NCBI RefSeq assembly: GCF_009795715.1
Contig: NZ_WTCR01000006.1
Span: forward strand, 283,074 to 347,073
Direction: 5' to 3'
DNA from: Labilibaculum euxinicum
GTDB lineage: Bacteria > Bacteroidota > Bacteroidia > Bacteroidales > Marinifilaceae
DNA length: 64,000 nucleotides
Position numbers and translations under genes: made by a program
Notes under the pieces: generated by a model
Seen by the model: only the letters and a program-made list of their open reading frames with translations
What the model was told of the DNA's origin: nothing
The model's database searches: none
In this document: in pieces, positions 51,820 to 61,691 of the stretch
How the letters are laid out: each line of letters begins with the position of its first letter
Position numbering within the stretch: position 1 is the stretch's first letter

Positions 51820-54165
51820 ATGAAGAAACTTATTATACTTTACCTGTTTTTATTGGTCATTTCAGTTCAGGCGCAAGTTACAACTGAAATCACCGGATAC
51901 GTAAAAGACAAAACCGATCTTCCATTGATTGGAGCTTCGGTGTATCTCGAAAATACCACCAAAGGTGCTGTTACTGATGCAAATGGATATTATAAAATAG
52001 TTAATGTAAGCCCGGATACTTATAATTTAGTAGTTAGCTATTTAGGCTATGATAGTCAAACCCGTTACAATATTGAAGTGAAATCGGTTGGAAATCAATT
52101 GTATAATTTTACCCTTTTGGAACAAAGTCAAAATTTATCCGAAGTAATCGTATCCAATCAAAATAAGGTAACACGACCCCGCGAAACGCCGCTTTCTACT
52201 CAGACTTTAAGTGCCGTTGAAATTGCGACTTATCCCGGAGGAAATAACGATGTTGTTCGTGTTGCGCAGTCTTTGCCGGGGATATCTCCTTCGCCGGGCG
52301 GATTTCGTAATGATTTAATTATTAGAGGTGGAGCTCCCAACGAATCAGTTTACTATTTGGATGGAGTAGAGATTCCCAACATCAATCACTTTAGCACTCA
52401 AGGCAGCTCAGGTGGTCCGGTGGGGATTTTAAATGTCTCCTTCATTGATAATGTAAATTTGGCAACATCTGCTTTTGGCAGTCAATATGATAACCCGCTT
52501 TCAGGAGTACTTCAGTTTGAACAGCGCCAAGGAAATCAGAGAAAACACAATACTAACTTTCGCCTGAGTGCCAGCGAGGCTGCGCTTACGCATGAAGGTC
52601 CTCTTTTTAAGGGTGATAAAGAAGAGAGCAAAACTTCCTATATCGTCTCAGTGCGTCGGTCATACCTACAGTTTTTATTTAAAATGATTGGGTTGCCCAT
52701 TCGTCCTGATTATTGGGATTATCAATACAAAATCACTCATAAAATAGACAAATACAATACGCTGAATTTAATTGGAGTAGGATCGATAGATGATTTTGCT
52801 GTAGAGGGATCGGGAAGCATTGATGAGAATGAGCAATCGACACTTGATCAGACTCCGTTTATCGAACAACAAACCAATACCATTGGTGCAAGTTGGAAGA
52901 TGCGTTTTAAAAGTGGAAAAGGTTTTATGCAGTCTACCATCAGTAACAATTTACTGATCAATGATTTTTCGAGATATGGTGATAATATAAATCAAGCAGA
53001 TCTGTATTTTAGGAATGATTCTCGTGAAATGGAAACCAAGCTGCGATATGGCCTGACCTACTTTGTTAAGGATTGGAAATTTGTTGGTGGTTTTAATATA
53101 CAACGCAGTGACTACAAAAATGAAACTGTTGATTTGATTGACGGATTTCAGTACGATACGAAAATTGATTTTTTGAAGTACGGGTTGTTTGCTAATGTTA
53201 CAAAATCGTTTCTGGATCAGAAACTGGACTTTTCTTTTGGTTTTAGAATCGATGGCGATAGTTTTACTCAAGGCAATGATTTATTTGCCACTTTTTCTCC
53301 ACGATTGGCTTTGTCCTACGAATTCGCCGACGACTGGAAAATCAACGTAAGTGTAGGACGATACTACAAACTACCACCATATACCATACTTGGTTACAAA
53401 GAAAATGGAGTGTTTCTAAATAAAGATGTGGATTATACCAGTAGTGATCATTATGTATTGGGTTTCGAGCGAATTCTTGGTACTTCTTCAAATATTAGTG
53501 TAGAAGGGTTTTACAAACGTTATGAAGATTATCCCGTTTCAGTTCGCGATCGGGTTTCATTAGCGAATAAAGGAGCCGATTTTAATGTGCTGGGAAACGA
53601 AGAGGTAGAATCAGTTGGTAAAGGGAGAAGTTACGGCTTGGAATTTTTGTTTCAGCAGAAGTTGAGCCATCGCTTTTATGGTATCTTTTCCTATACTTTT
53701 TTCTACAGCGAATTTACAGGATTCGATCGAAGGAAGTATTTACCATCGGTTTGGGACAGCCGGCATTTAGTGTCTTTTACAGGAGGATACAAACTCAAAA
53801 GAAACTGGGAAGTAAGTGCTCGTTATCGATTTGCAGGCGAAACCCCAATTGTTCCAATAAATATTGAGGAAACTACCGCCCGTTATCCGGATATTGTTTT
53901 GGATTACAGTCGGCTGGGAGAAGAATCCTTGGGCATTTTCAGCCAACTGGATGTACGTATCGATAAAAAGTGGAATTTAAAAAAACTTTCGGTGGAGTTG
54001 TTTTTTGAAATACAAAACCTGCTGATGCGTAATTCTCCGGAGGCTCCCGAATACGTTCTTCAAAGAAATGATATGGGAAGTATAATAGAACCTCGTAATC
54101 TGGTTCAGGTTGGAAAGGAAGATGGGAAGCCAATTCCCACCATTGGTTTTGTTATTGATTTTTAA
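51820..54165 (+). CDS. TonB-dependent receptor with N-terminal carboxypeptidase-like domain
   Basis: A 781-residue outer-membrane receptor. After a signal peptide (about residues 1-19, VQAQ) comes a CarboxypepD_reg-like beta domain (ITGYVKDKTDLPLIGASVYLENTTKGAVTDANGYYKI), then the plug (RPRETPLSTQTLSAVEIATYPGG, LIIRGGAPNESVYYLDGVEIP) and the 22-strand barrel ending in aromatic PTIGFVIDF. It imports an unknown ligand. There is no SusD partner next to it, so it is not a classic Sus pair. The start is the ATG at 51820; an upstream in-frame ATG at 51772 adds 16 residues before the signal. Confidence 0.9.
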   Translation: MKKLIILYLFLLVISVQAQVTTEITGYVKDKTDLPLIGASVYLENTTKGAVTDANGYYKIVNVSPDTYNLVVSYLGYDSQTRYNIEVKSVGNQLYNFTLLEQSQNLSEVIVSNQNKVTRPRETPLSTQTLSAVEIATYPGGNNDVVRVAQSLPGISPSPGGFRNDLIIRGGAPNESVYYLDGVEIPNINHFSTQGSSGGPVGILNVSFIDNVNLATSAFGSQYDNPLSGVLQFEQRQGNQRKHNTNFRLSASEAALTHEGPLFKGDKEESKTSYIVSVRRSYLQFLFKMIGLPIRPDYWDYQYKITHKIDKYNTLNLIGVGSIDDFAVEGSGSIDENEQSTLDQTPFIEQQTNTIGASWKMRFKSGKGFMQSTISNNLLINDFSRYGDNINQADLYFRNDSREMETKLRYGLTYFVKDWKFVGGFNIQRSDYKNETVDLIDGFQYDTKIDFLKYGLFANVTKSFLDQKLDFSFGFRIDGDSFTQGNDLFATFSPRLALSYEFADDWKINVSVGRYYKLPPYTILGYKENGVFLNKDVDYTSSDHYVLGFERILGTSSNISVEGFYKRYEDYPVSVRDRVSLANKGADFNVLGNEEVESVGKGRSYGLEFLFQQKLSHRFYGIFSYTFFYSEFTGFDRRKYLPSVWDSRHLVSFTGGYKLKRNWEVSARYRFAGETPIVPINIEETTARYPDIVLDYSRLGEESLGIFSQLDVRIDKKWNLKKLSVELFFEIQNLLMRNSPEAPEYVLQRNDMGSIIEPRNLVQVGKEDGKPIPTIGFVIDF

Positions 54166-54503
54166 AGGAAGCTTAGTTAGTTCTCCTTTTTCGAATTCTT
54201 TTTGAGATTAAAGAGGTAAATAATACTTTGGGATATCAGGGAGAAAGGTAGTTCTCCTATGTAAAATATCTCAGTTAGATGACATTTTAAATTGCAGCGA
54301 AAACTGCCCAATAGACGATCCTTTTTTTTGTGTATAAAACGGGTAAACAAGCTCGTTTTTTTTATATAATTATTAGGATATGTGATGTTTGTGTTATGTA
54401 TATAAAATCAGAACATAAACAGGTGTTTGCAAATGGGAAAAGAAGAAGGGGGCTTGGAAAGACTAAAAAATTAATATTAATTTGTTGCTAAAATAACCAC
54501 GCA
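54166..54503. other. Intergenic region between the TonB receptor and the fecI-like gene
   Basis: About 340 bases, AT-rich, no gene. The T-rich segment at 54325-54370 follows a weak inverted repeat (AAACGGG...AAGCTCGTTTTTTTT) that could be a terminator of the receptor gene; the promoter of the sigma gene must lie beyond it. Confidence 0.35.
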
Positions 54504-55064
54504 ATGAACCAAACCCCTGATAAAATTATTATTATCGATAATAATGAATCACTAAGCTACAATTCATTATTTAATGAAATGTATGCCGGGCTTTGTTTAT
54601 TCTCCGAGCGGTTTTTGATGGTTTCGAGCGAAGGAGAGGATTTGGTTCAGGAAGTATTTGTGAAATTGTGGGCTAAATTTGATGATTTTGATTCTTTAAA
54701 TGCCATTAAAGCATATTTATATCAGGCAACCAGAAATGCTTGCTTGAATTCCATACGTCACGAAAAGGTAAAACGAAAGTACGAAGCCGAGCAGGTTCAT
54801 CAAGTTGAATCGGAAACCTATTTTTTGAAGCAGGTGGTAGAAGAAGAGACAAGTCGTATTATTGCCAATTCTATTGATGAGCTTCCTCCTCAGTGCAAGA
54901 AGATATTACAATTAAGCATGCAGGGTTTAAAAAATCAGGAAATTGCTGAGGATCTGGGGATTTCTGTAAATTCGGTAAAAACACAAAAAAGTATTGCCTA
55001 CAAAACACTCCGTTCCAAACTTCAAAATATCTTCGATATCGTAATGTATATCATGTGGATGTAA
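54504..55064 (+). CDS. FecI-like ECF sigma factor
   Basis: A 186-residue ECF sigma factor of the Bacteroidota FecI group. Region 2: SEGEDLVQEVFVKLWAKFDDFDSLNAIKAYLYQATRNACLNSIRHEKV. Region 4: SIDELPPQCKKILQLSMQGLKNQEIAEDLGISVNSVKTQKSIAYKTLRSKL. The gene is followed by FecR, SusC and SusD genes, a standard surface-signalling cascade in which the SusC STN domain tells FecR to release this sigma factor, which then induces the operon. Confidence 0.92.
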   Translation: MNQTPDKIIIIDNNESLSYNSLFNEMYAGLCLFSERFLMVSSEGEDLVQEVFVKLWAKFDDFDSLNAIKAYLYQATRNACLNSIRHEKVKRKYEAEQVHQVESETYFLKQVVEEETSRIIANSIDELPPQCKKILQLSMQGLKNQEIAEDLGISVNSVKTQKSIAYKTLRSKLQNIFDIVMYIMWM

Positions 55065-55140
55065 ATTTTTGTATCTTTTTCTTGATCATTCTTCACCCTC
55101 TTTTTTAAGTTGGGTGTTCTAATTTATACAAGAAGAAGAA

Positions 55141-56340
55141 ATGAAGAACACACAGGAACATATAAAACTAGCTCAACTACTTGCAAAACAACTTGCCGGT
55201 GAATTGTCTGATGCTGAAATAGAACAATTGACACTTTTCCAAAAAGAGGAAGATAAAAATGAGATCCTTTCATCGGTAAGAGAAAAAGGAATTGATTTTG
55301 ACCGCTTGGAGAGGTATCAGACTTTTAACCTTGAAGAAGCACGTAAAAAGGTAGATTGGAAGATTCAATTCAGGCTTAAAAGCAAGAAAATAAATTTCGC
55401 AAAAATACTTCGTTATGCAGCCATACTGGCTTTGCCGTTAGCTCTTGCAGTATACATGTTGTATTTAACTGATGTTACCCAACCTGATGGAGTGGGACAG
55501 GCAACTATTGAAATTAAACCAGGTGAAACAAAGGCTCAGTTGTATCTTTCAGATGGAAGAATTGTAGATTTAGAGAAGCAGCAGAAGGATTTAATAAGAG
55601 AGACTGACGGTTCTGTAATCGAAAAAGACAGTTTAGGTTTAAATTATCAGACCAATACTCTTGATATCGAACCGGAACGTATTGCTGAAAATGTGATAGT
55701 AACTCCGGTTGGAGGTGAATATCAGTTAACCCTATCCGATGGAACAAAAGTCTGGATGAATGCAAAGTCTGAAATTCGTTATCCTGTTCGGTTTATCGGA
55801 AATACCAGAAAAGTGAAAATGTCGGGAGAGGTGTACTTTAAGGTGGCTAAAGATGCACGAAAACCTTTTATTGTTGATGTAAACGATGTTGAGGTAAAAG
55901 TTTTAGGAACACAATTCAATATTATGGCTTATCCTGACGAGAGAAGCATACAAACTACCCTTGTTGAAGGTGCTGTAAGCCTAAAAGCAAAAGAATTATC
56001 CGGAAAAACCACATCAGTGGGTTTGAGTCCCGGCCGGCAGGCCGATTACGATCGCTTTTCAAAAAGTGTTGAAACCAGAGAAGTAGATGTTGACAGGTTT
56101 ATTGCCTGGAAAAACGGAAAGTTTGTTTTCGAAAAAGAGAGTTTAAACGATATTATGAGAAAGTTAGAGCGCTGGTATGATATTAAAGTGTTCTTCCAAA
56201 GTAATGAGCTGAAAAATATGCGTTTTAGCGCCAGAATTGACAGATACGGCAATATCAATGATATTTTGGAGAAAATGCAGCAAACAACAAATATTAACTT
56301 TGATATAAAAAATAATATTATTCAAATTAAAAAGAAGTAA
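55141..56340 (+). CDS. FecR-like anti-sigma factor
   Basis: A 399-residue membrane anti-sigma factor. The N-terminus (HIKLAQLLAKQLAGELSDAEIEQL) is cytoplasmic, one span lies at about residues 92-110, and the FecR domain follows (TPVGGEYQLTLSDGTKVWMNAKSEIRYPVRF ... VKVLGTQFNIMAYPDERSIQTTLVEGAVSLKA). A DUF4974 C-terminal domain ends the chain (FVFEKESLNDIMRKLERWYDIKVFF). It binds the STN domain of the SusC-like receptor encoded next. Spacing to the sigma gene is 76 bases. Confidence 0.93.
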   Translation: MKNTQEHIKLAQLLAKQLAGELSDAEIEQLTLFQKEEDKNEILSSVREKGIDFDRLERYQTFNLEEARKKVDWKIQFRLKSKKINFAKILRYAAILALPLALAVYMLYLTDVTQPDGVGQATIEIKPGETKAQLYLSDGRIVDLEKQQKDLIRETDGSVIEKDSLGLNYQTNTLDIEPERIAENVIVTPVGGEYQLTLSDGTKVWMNAKSEIRYPVRFIGNTRKVKMSGEVYFKVAKDARKPFIVDVNDVEVKVLGTQFNIMAYPDERSIQTTLVEGAVSLKAKELSGKTTSVGLSPGRQADYDRFSKSVETREVDVDRFIAWKNGKFVFEKESLNDIMRKLERWYDIKVFFQSNELKNMRFSARIDRYGNINDILEKMQQTTNINFDIKNNIIQIKKK

Positions 56341-56453
56341 ACCCTTAAAACCCGAAATGAAAAAAAAACAGGGAGTGCGGCAACATCCCCTGTCTTAAAA
56401 TCAAATAAAGTATTCCATTGGAATACAATGTTTAATCTAACCAAAACAAATTT

Positions 56454-59400
56454 ATGAAAAAATTAGTCTTGTACAAAGTTTTTCCTCTCGGGGAAGAGCT
56501 TCGGAAATTAATTCGCATTATGAAAATCACCGGTTTTTTAATTTTAATAGCCAGTTTGCAGATTTCTGCAAGTGTATATTCTCAGCAAACTACTTTTACG
56601 GTTGAGTTTAAAGATGCGGACATTTATGATATGATGCAGGAAGTTAAAAACAGCAGTGAATTTGATTTTCTTTATTCGGATGATGAAATTGAAGGCGTTA
56701 AAATTAACAATGCTGAATTTTACGGATCGCATGTAGAAGAAATTCTAAACGAATGTTTGAAAGGAACGAAAATTACTTACAAGATTGAAGATAAAGTAAT
56801 TCTTTTGATGCCAGCGCCTCCAAAACCCAATCTTGATGAATCTGCGCAAGAGAAGGAGGTACATGGTACTGTTACCGATGAAAATGGCATTCCTTTACCC
56901 GGAGTATCTGTTGTTATCAAAGGAACCACAATTGGTGCAGCAACTGATATTGATGGTAACTATACAATTTCATTTGATAGTGAGGATGTTGTTTTTGTAT
57001 ATTCTTTTGTAGGAATGCTTCCACAGGAAATTGCTTACAATGGACAAGCATTACTGAATATTGCACTTAAGGCAGACTCAGAACAAATGGATGAAGTGGT
57101 AGTAACAGGTTATCAAACCATTTCCAAAGAGCGGTCAACCGGATCATTTTCGAAAGTAACCAGTAAAAGTCTGGAGACCCGAAGATTGAATAGCTTGGCT
57201 GATGTTTTGGAAGGACAGATCGCTGGGTATTCCGATGGAATTATTCGTGGTGTATCCACCATGAATGCCATGGCTTCACCATTGTATGTAATTGATGGTT
57301 TTCCGGTTGAGAATACAAGCATTGATAATTATGGAAATGTTACAGAAAATACACCAGACCTTAATATTGAAGATATTGAGAGCATTACCATTTTGAAGGA
57401 TGCCGCAGCAGCTTCGATTTACGGAGCCAGAGCTGCCAATGGAGTGGTGGTTATTGTAACCAAAAAAGCTCAAAAAGGAAAAGTTCAAGTTGATTTTTCC
57501 AGTACAGTTACCTGGAAACCTTACGATTATTATACTGGAAATTTAACCAATTCGGCTGATGTTATTGAGTTGGAAAAAGAATGGGCAGCCTCTAATCCGG
57601 AATTAAATAATGGACTGCTTCGTGCTCAGGCAGAGGCTGACAATCGTCGGAACAATTACAAATGGCCAAGTGCAGGGGTAGATGTTCTGTTGGATATGTA
57701 TTCAGGTGCAATTTCAGAAAGCGATGCCAATGCGAAGTTATCAGAACTTGCTTCAAGAGGATTTCAGTTCTACGATGATGTGGCCAAGTATGCAAAACGT
57801 GATCTGTTTTATCAGCAATACAATTTAAGTATTGGAAAAGCGACCGAACTAAATAATTTTAAGTTTTCGGCTACTTACAAAAAGAACAAAGAGGAAGATA
57901 TTTATTCGAATAGCGATCAGCTTGGTTTAAATATAGCAAACTCTTTACAACTTGCTTCATGGCTAAAAGCTGATGTTGGAGTATATATCAATTACAAGAA
58001 GGCTACAGTGCAAACATACAATTTGTTAGACTCTTATAGCGCTGGTTTTACCGGAAGTCCATACGACCGTTTGGTTGATGATAATGGAACCCCTGTAAGC
58101 GTTGCTTCTCAGGTTAAAAAGACTGTTCGCGATAATGTTGCAAATTACGGTTTGTACAGTTTAGATCTAACTCCGTTGGATGAATTGAGCAGAAAACTGG
58201 GCAAAAGGAAAGAATTCAGCAACAGAACCTATGCAAAATTGAATGTAAAGATTACTCCATGGTTGAACTATGATGCTATGTTTCAGTATGAATATGGAGT
58301 AAATCGTTATCAACGTTTAAATGAACTGGATTCTTATTCAACCCGCACAACCATTAATAAATTTGCGAGCAATTCGGATGGAAGTGCAGTCTATAATCTT
58401 CCCAAAGGAGATATTTACTACAATCATAACCATTTTTCAAATTCTTACAATTTCAGACAACAATTAAATCTGAACAAAACTTTTCAGGAGAAACATCAAA
58501 TTACATGGATTGTAGGATCGGAGACAAGGCACAGCAAACTGGAATATAATGATCAAACCCGTTATGGTTATGACTCAGATATGCTGACTTCTCAGTATTT
58601 GAACCAACCTTTACTGACAGGCGGCTTTTCCGGTTTGATGAATTCATGGGCTTATTTAAATAATAGTGATTTGGCCAGCCAACAAGAGTTGGTTAACCGG
58701 TTTGTTTCCTTTTATTCGAATGCAGCCTACAGTTACAATAATAAATACACCTTATCGGGCAGTATTCGTTGGGATCGTTCCAATCTTTGGGGAACTAACT
58801 CCAAGTATCAGAACAAACCACTGTGGTCGGTAGGAGCCAATTGGAACGTAAATAGGGAAGATTTCTTTAATGTGGAGTGGGTGAACATGTTGAAACTAAG
58901 AACTTCTTATGGTATTGGGGGTAACATTGCAAAAGATGCTGCGCCTTACTTAACAGCCAGTTATTATACCAGTTCCTTAGTTGGGGGTGTTTATGGTAAT
59001 ATTTCTTCGCCACCGAACCCAGATTTACGATGGGAAAAGACAACAACAATAAATGCCGGGGCTGATTTTTCATTGCTCAACAACCGCCTGTCAGGTTCTG
59101 TTGATGTTTATAAAAAGAAGAGTGTGGATTTATTAGCCAATCAGCAAGGTACACCAACTGAAGGATTTGGATACAATACCCTTGCATTTAATAATGGATC
59201 AATGGAGAATAAGGGGTTTGAACTTGCTGTTCAGGCTGATCTTGTTCGTGGAAAGAATTTTTCCTGGAATGCAGGTTTCCTTTTGGGATACAATAAAAAT
59301 AAAGTGACCAAAATTAATGTGGAAGCACCTTTTTATGTCTTGCAATTTGATTATCCGCAGGAATTTCCCAGAGTGAATAATGCATTTAATGGAATTTATT

Positions 59401-60020
59401 CTTATAAGTGGGCTGGATTGAATGATCAGGGAGAACCTCAGATTTACGATGTTGATGGGAATAAAACTGCTGAGGATTACACCAACATGGACAACATTCA
59501 TTTCAGTGGCACCACAGTTCCTAAGTATAGTGGCTCCATCATGAATGGTTTTTCTTACAAGAATTTTGATTTATCAGTTTTGGTGCTATATGCAGGAGGT
59601 CATAAAGTTCGAAATACAAACATTCCTAAAATTAATATGGCCGATCCATATGGTTCTGCGATGATAAGTGTAACCAGTAAAGACATTCGAAACAGATGGA
59701 AACAAGCAGGAGATGAAAACAAAACGGATGTTCCACGATTACTGTTCTATGGCAATTCTCCAGATTACAGCTATTATCGTGAATCCGTATACAATTACTC
59801 AGATATTCATGTGCTGGATGCCTCTTATGTGAAGATAAACAACATCTCATTGGCTTATCACCTGCCTTCAGAATGGTGCAATAAACTAAAATTGGGTAGT
59901 GCAAGAGTACAATTTAATGTAGAAAATCTAAAGACTTTTGCTTTTGATAAAAAAGCCGAATATATGTTGGGTGCTAAGGAAAAACCCACATTTGTTGGAG
60001 GAGTGTATTTGAGTTTTTAA
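56454..60020 (+). CDS. SusC/RagA-family TonB-dependent transporter with STN domain
   Basis: A 1188-residue outer-membrane transporter. The signal lies at about residues 20-42, and an STN (secretin/TonB short) signalling domain follows at about 48-112 (FTVEFKDADIYDMMQEV). Next come a CarboxypepD_reg-like domain (VHGTVTDENGIPLPGVSVVIKG, about 135-215), a TonB-box region (MDEVVVTGYQ), the plug (PDLNIEDIESITILKDAAAASIYGARAANGVVVI) and the barrel. The STN links it to the FecR/FecI pair. Its SusD partner follows 19 bases later. The substrate is unknown; no glycanase is in the neighbourhood, and the thioredoxin-like gene downstream fits a peptide or metal ligand rather than glycan. Confidence 0.94.
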   Translation: MKKLVLYKVFPLGEELRKLIRIMKITGFLILIASLQISASVYSQQTTFTVEFKDADIYDMMQEVKNSSEFDFLYSDDEIEGVKINNAEFYGSHVEEILNECLKGTKITYKIEDKVILLMPAPPKPNLDESAQEKEVHGTVTDENGIPLPGVSVVIKGTTIGAATDIDGNYTISFDSEDVVFVYSFVGMLPQEIAYNGQALLNIALKADSEQMDEVVVTGYQTISKERSTGSFSKVTSKSLETRRLNSLADVLEGQIAGYSDGIIRGVSTMNAMASPLYVIDGFPVENTSIDNYGNVTENTPDLNIEDIESITILKDAAAASIYGARAANGVVVIVTKKAQKGKVQVDFSSTVTWKPYDYYTGNLTNSADVIELEKEWAASNPELNNGLLRAQAEADNRRNNYKWPSAGVDVLLDMYSGAISESDANAKLSELASRGFQFYDDVAKYAKRDLFYQQYNLSIGKATELNNFKFSATYKKNKEEDIYSNSDQLGLNIANSLQLASWLKADVGVYINYKKATVQTYNLLDSYSAGFTGSPYDRLVDDNGTPVSVASQVKKTVRDNVANYGLYSLDLTPLDELSRKLGKRKEFSNRTYAKLNVKITPWLNYDAMFQYEYGVNRYQRLNELDSYSTRTTINKFASNSDGSAVYNLPKGDIYYNHNHFSNSYNFRQQLNLNKTFQEKHQITWIVGSETRHSKLEYNDQTRYGYDSDMLTSQYLNQPLLTGGFSGLMNSWAYLNNSDLASQQELVNRFVSFYSNAAYSYNNKYTLSGSIRWDRSNLWGTNSKYQNKPLWSVGANWNVNREDFFNVEWVNMLKLRTSYGIGGNIAKDAAPYLTASYYTSSLVGGVYGNISSPPNPDLRWEKTTTINAGADFSLLNNRLSGSVDVYKKKSVDLLANQQGTPTEGFGYNTLAFNNGSMENKGFELAVQADLVRGKNFSWNAGFLLGYNKNKVTKINVEAPFYVLQFDYPQEFPRVNNAFNGIYSYKWAGLNDQGEPQIYDVDGNKTAEDYTNMDNIHFSGTTVPKYSGSIMNGFSYKNFDLSVLVLYAGGHKVRNTNIPKINMADPYGSAMISVTSKDIRNRWKQAGDENKTDVPRLLFYGNSPDYSYYRESVYNYSDIHVLDASYVKINNISLAYHLPSEWCNKLKLGSARVQFNVENLKTFAFDKKAEYMLGAKEKPTFVGGVYLSF

Positions 60021-60039
60021 CATTTAAAACAAGAGAATT

Positions 60040-61470
60040 ATGAAATTTAAAATATCATATATTGCAATTATTAGTCTTTTGGCAGCCATGTTGTTCTCGT
60101 CTTGCGACAACTACCTGGATGTGTTGCCCAAAGGAGAGAAAATACCAACAAGTTTATCTGATTATGAGGCGTTTGTCCGTAATGAATACAATCATTTAAA
60201 TGATGCGGAACAAGCCATTAATCTGTTGAATGACGTATACAAGCGGCCAAGTGATTTGAGTTACGTTTCCTTAAGCTCTATCAATTACAATTGGATGGGA
60301 AATGAGGATCGTATTATTCAGAACAATTCGGATGAAGCAACTTACTATTATTCCTACGCAGCCATTTCGTATTGGAATTTAATTATCAATAATGTTCCTG
60401 ATGCAACCGATGCAAGTGATGCCGAAAAACTGGAATTGATTGCTCAGGCCAAGGTATTAAGAGCGATGAACTATTTTCATCTGACTAATTATTATGCAGA
60501 GCAATACGATGAAGCAACGGCTGCAACTAAATTATCTGTTCCCTTAATTACAAGTGCCGATATGGGAGCACCTTCGGAGCAGATTAGCATTGCAAAAATG
60601 TACGAATTCATTCTTACCGATTTAACAGATGCAATTCCCAATCTACCTATTGAGAGTGCTACTTTGCTGCATCCGGATTTAGGTTGTGGGTATGCAATGC
60701 TGGCAAGGGTTTATTTACAGATGGAAGACTATGACAGTGCTCTGAAGTATGCACAGAATGCTTTGGATCAAAACAATAAATTGTTCAATTGGAAGGAATA
60801 CTACACTGAAAACAAAGAACAAATAGAAAAAGAAGACGATTGGTCAACAAGTTATCCTTCCAAAACCATGACCAGTCCTGAGAATTACATTTTCAGATAT
60901 GGTTCCAGTACCTATAAAAATTCTGGACAATCGGGAACAAAAGCAGCACTTACATTGTCGAGAGCGGCACAATTTGAAGATGGTGATGCCCGTTTTGCCT
61001 CTAAATGGAAGAAAAAGTATCAGGCTCCGGATAGCATTTATTATGGCATACGGTCGGATAAATTTAATGCCGGTGGAATTACAACGCCAGAAATGTATTA
61101 CATCAAAGCAGAGTGTTTGGCCCGTAAAGGCGGACAAGCCAATTTGGATGAAGCCATGCTAAGCTTAAATACAGTTCGTAAAACCAGAATTTTCGACAAT
61201 AAATATGCTGATTTAACAGCTTCCTCAACGGCTGAGGCAATAGCTTACATCCGCAAAGATAAAGCAAATGAATACGTGCAGACAGCCATCCCATTTTGGG
61301 ACATGAGACGTTTTAATAAGGATGTAAATTATGCACAAACTTTAACTAAAGTTTTCGACAATCAAAGTTTGGAATTGTCACCTGATTCGCACATGTGGGT
61401 AATGCCGTTCCCAATGGGAGCTACCAGTAATCCGGGCAATGGAACATTGGTGCAAAACACTCCCCGTTAA
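60040..61470 (+). CDS. SusD/RagB-family outer-membrane lipoprotein
   Basis: A 476-residue ligand-binding lipoprotein with lipobox Cys22 (FSSC). The SusD N-terminal CDNYLDVLPKGEKIPTSLSDYE and the TPR-like helices with KLELIAQAKVLRAMNYFHLTNYYAEQYD are typical, as is the C-terminal PFWDMRRFNKDVNYAQTL. It forms the surface lid of the SusC transporter encoded upstream. The ligand cannot be read from sequence. Confidence 0.94.
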   Translation: MKFKISYIAIISLLAAMLFSSCDNYLDVLPKGEKIPTSLSDYEAFVRNEYNHLNDAEQAINLLNDVYKRPSDLSYVSLSSINYNWMGNEDRIIQNNSDEATYYYSYAAISYWNLIINNVPDATDASDAEKLELIAQAKVLRAMNYFHLTNYYAEQYDEATAATKLSVPLITSADMGAPSEQISIAKMYEFILTDLTDAIPNLPIESATLLHPDLGCGYAMLARVYLQMEDYDSALKYAQNALDQNNKLFNWKEYYTENKEQIEKEDDWSTSYPSKTMTSPENYIFRYGSSTYKNSGQSGTKAALTLSRAAQFEDGDARFASKWKKKYQAPDSIYYGIRSDKFNAGGITTPEMYYIKAECLARKGGQANLDEAMLSLNTVRKTRIFDNKYADLTASSTAEAIAYIRKDKANEYVQTAIPFWDMRRFNKDVNYAQTLTKVFDNQSLELSPDSHMWVMPFPMGATSNPGNGTLVQNTPR

Positions 61471-61691
61471 ATAAACAGTATTTTTCCCGGAGAGCTGTTT
61501 AAGCACTCCGGGAATTTTAAAGATACTTAATGTTGTGTCAGTACGACTGTTTTTACCTTAGCTCTGGCGAATAGGAACAACAAACAGATAGATCAAACAA
61601 AGTTAAATGCTCAGCAAGAAAAAATTAATCAGCCACATTCAAAATTTGCTGGTTGGTAAATCAGCTATAATTTTATATTAAAATTGAAACA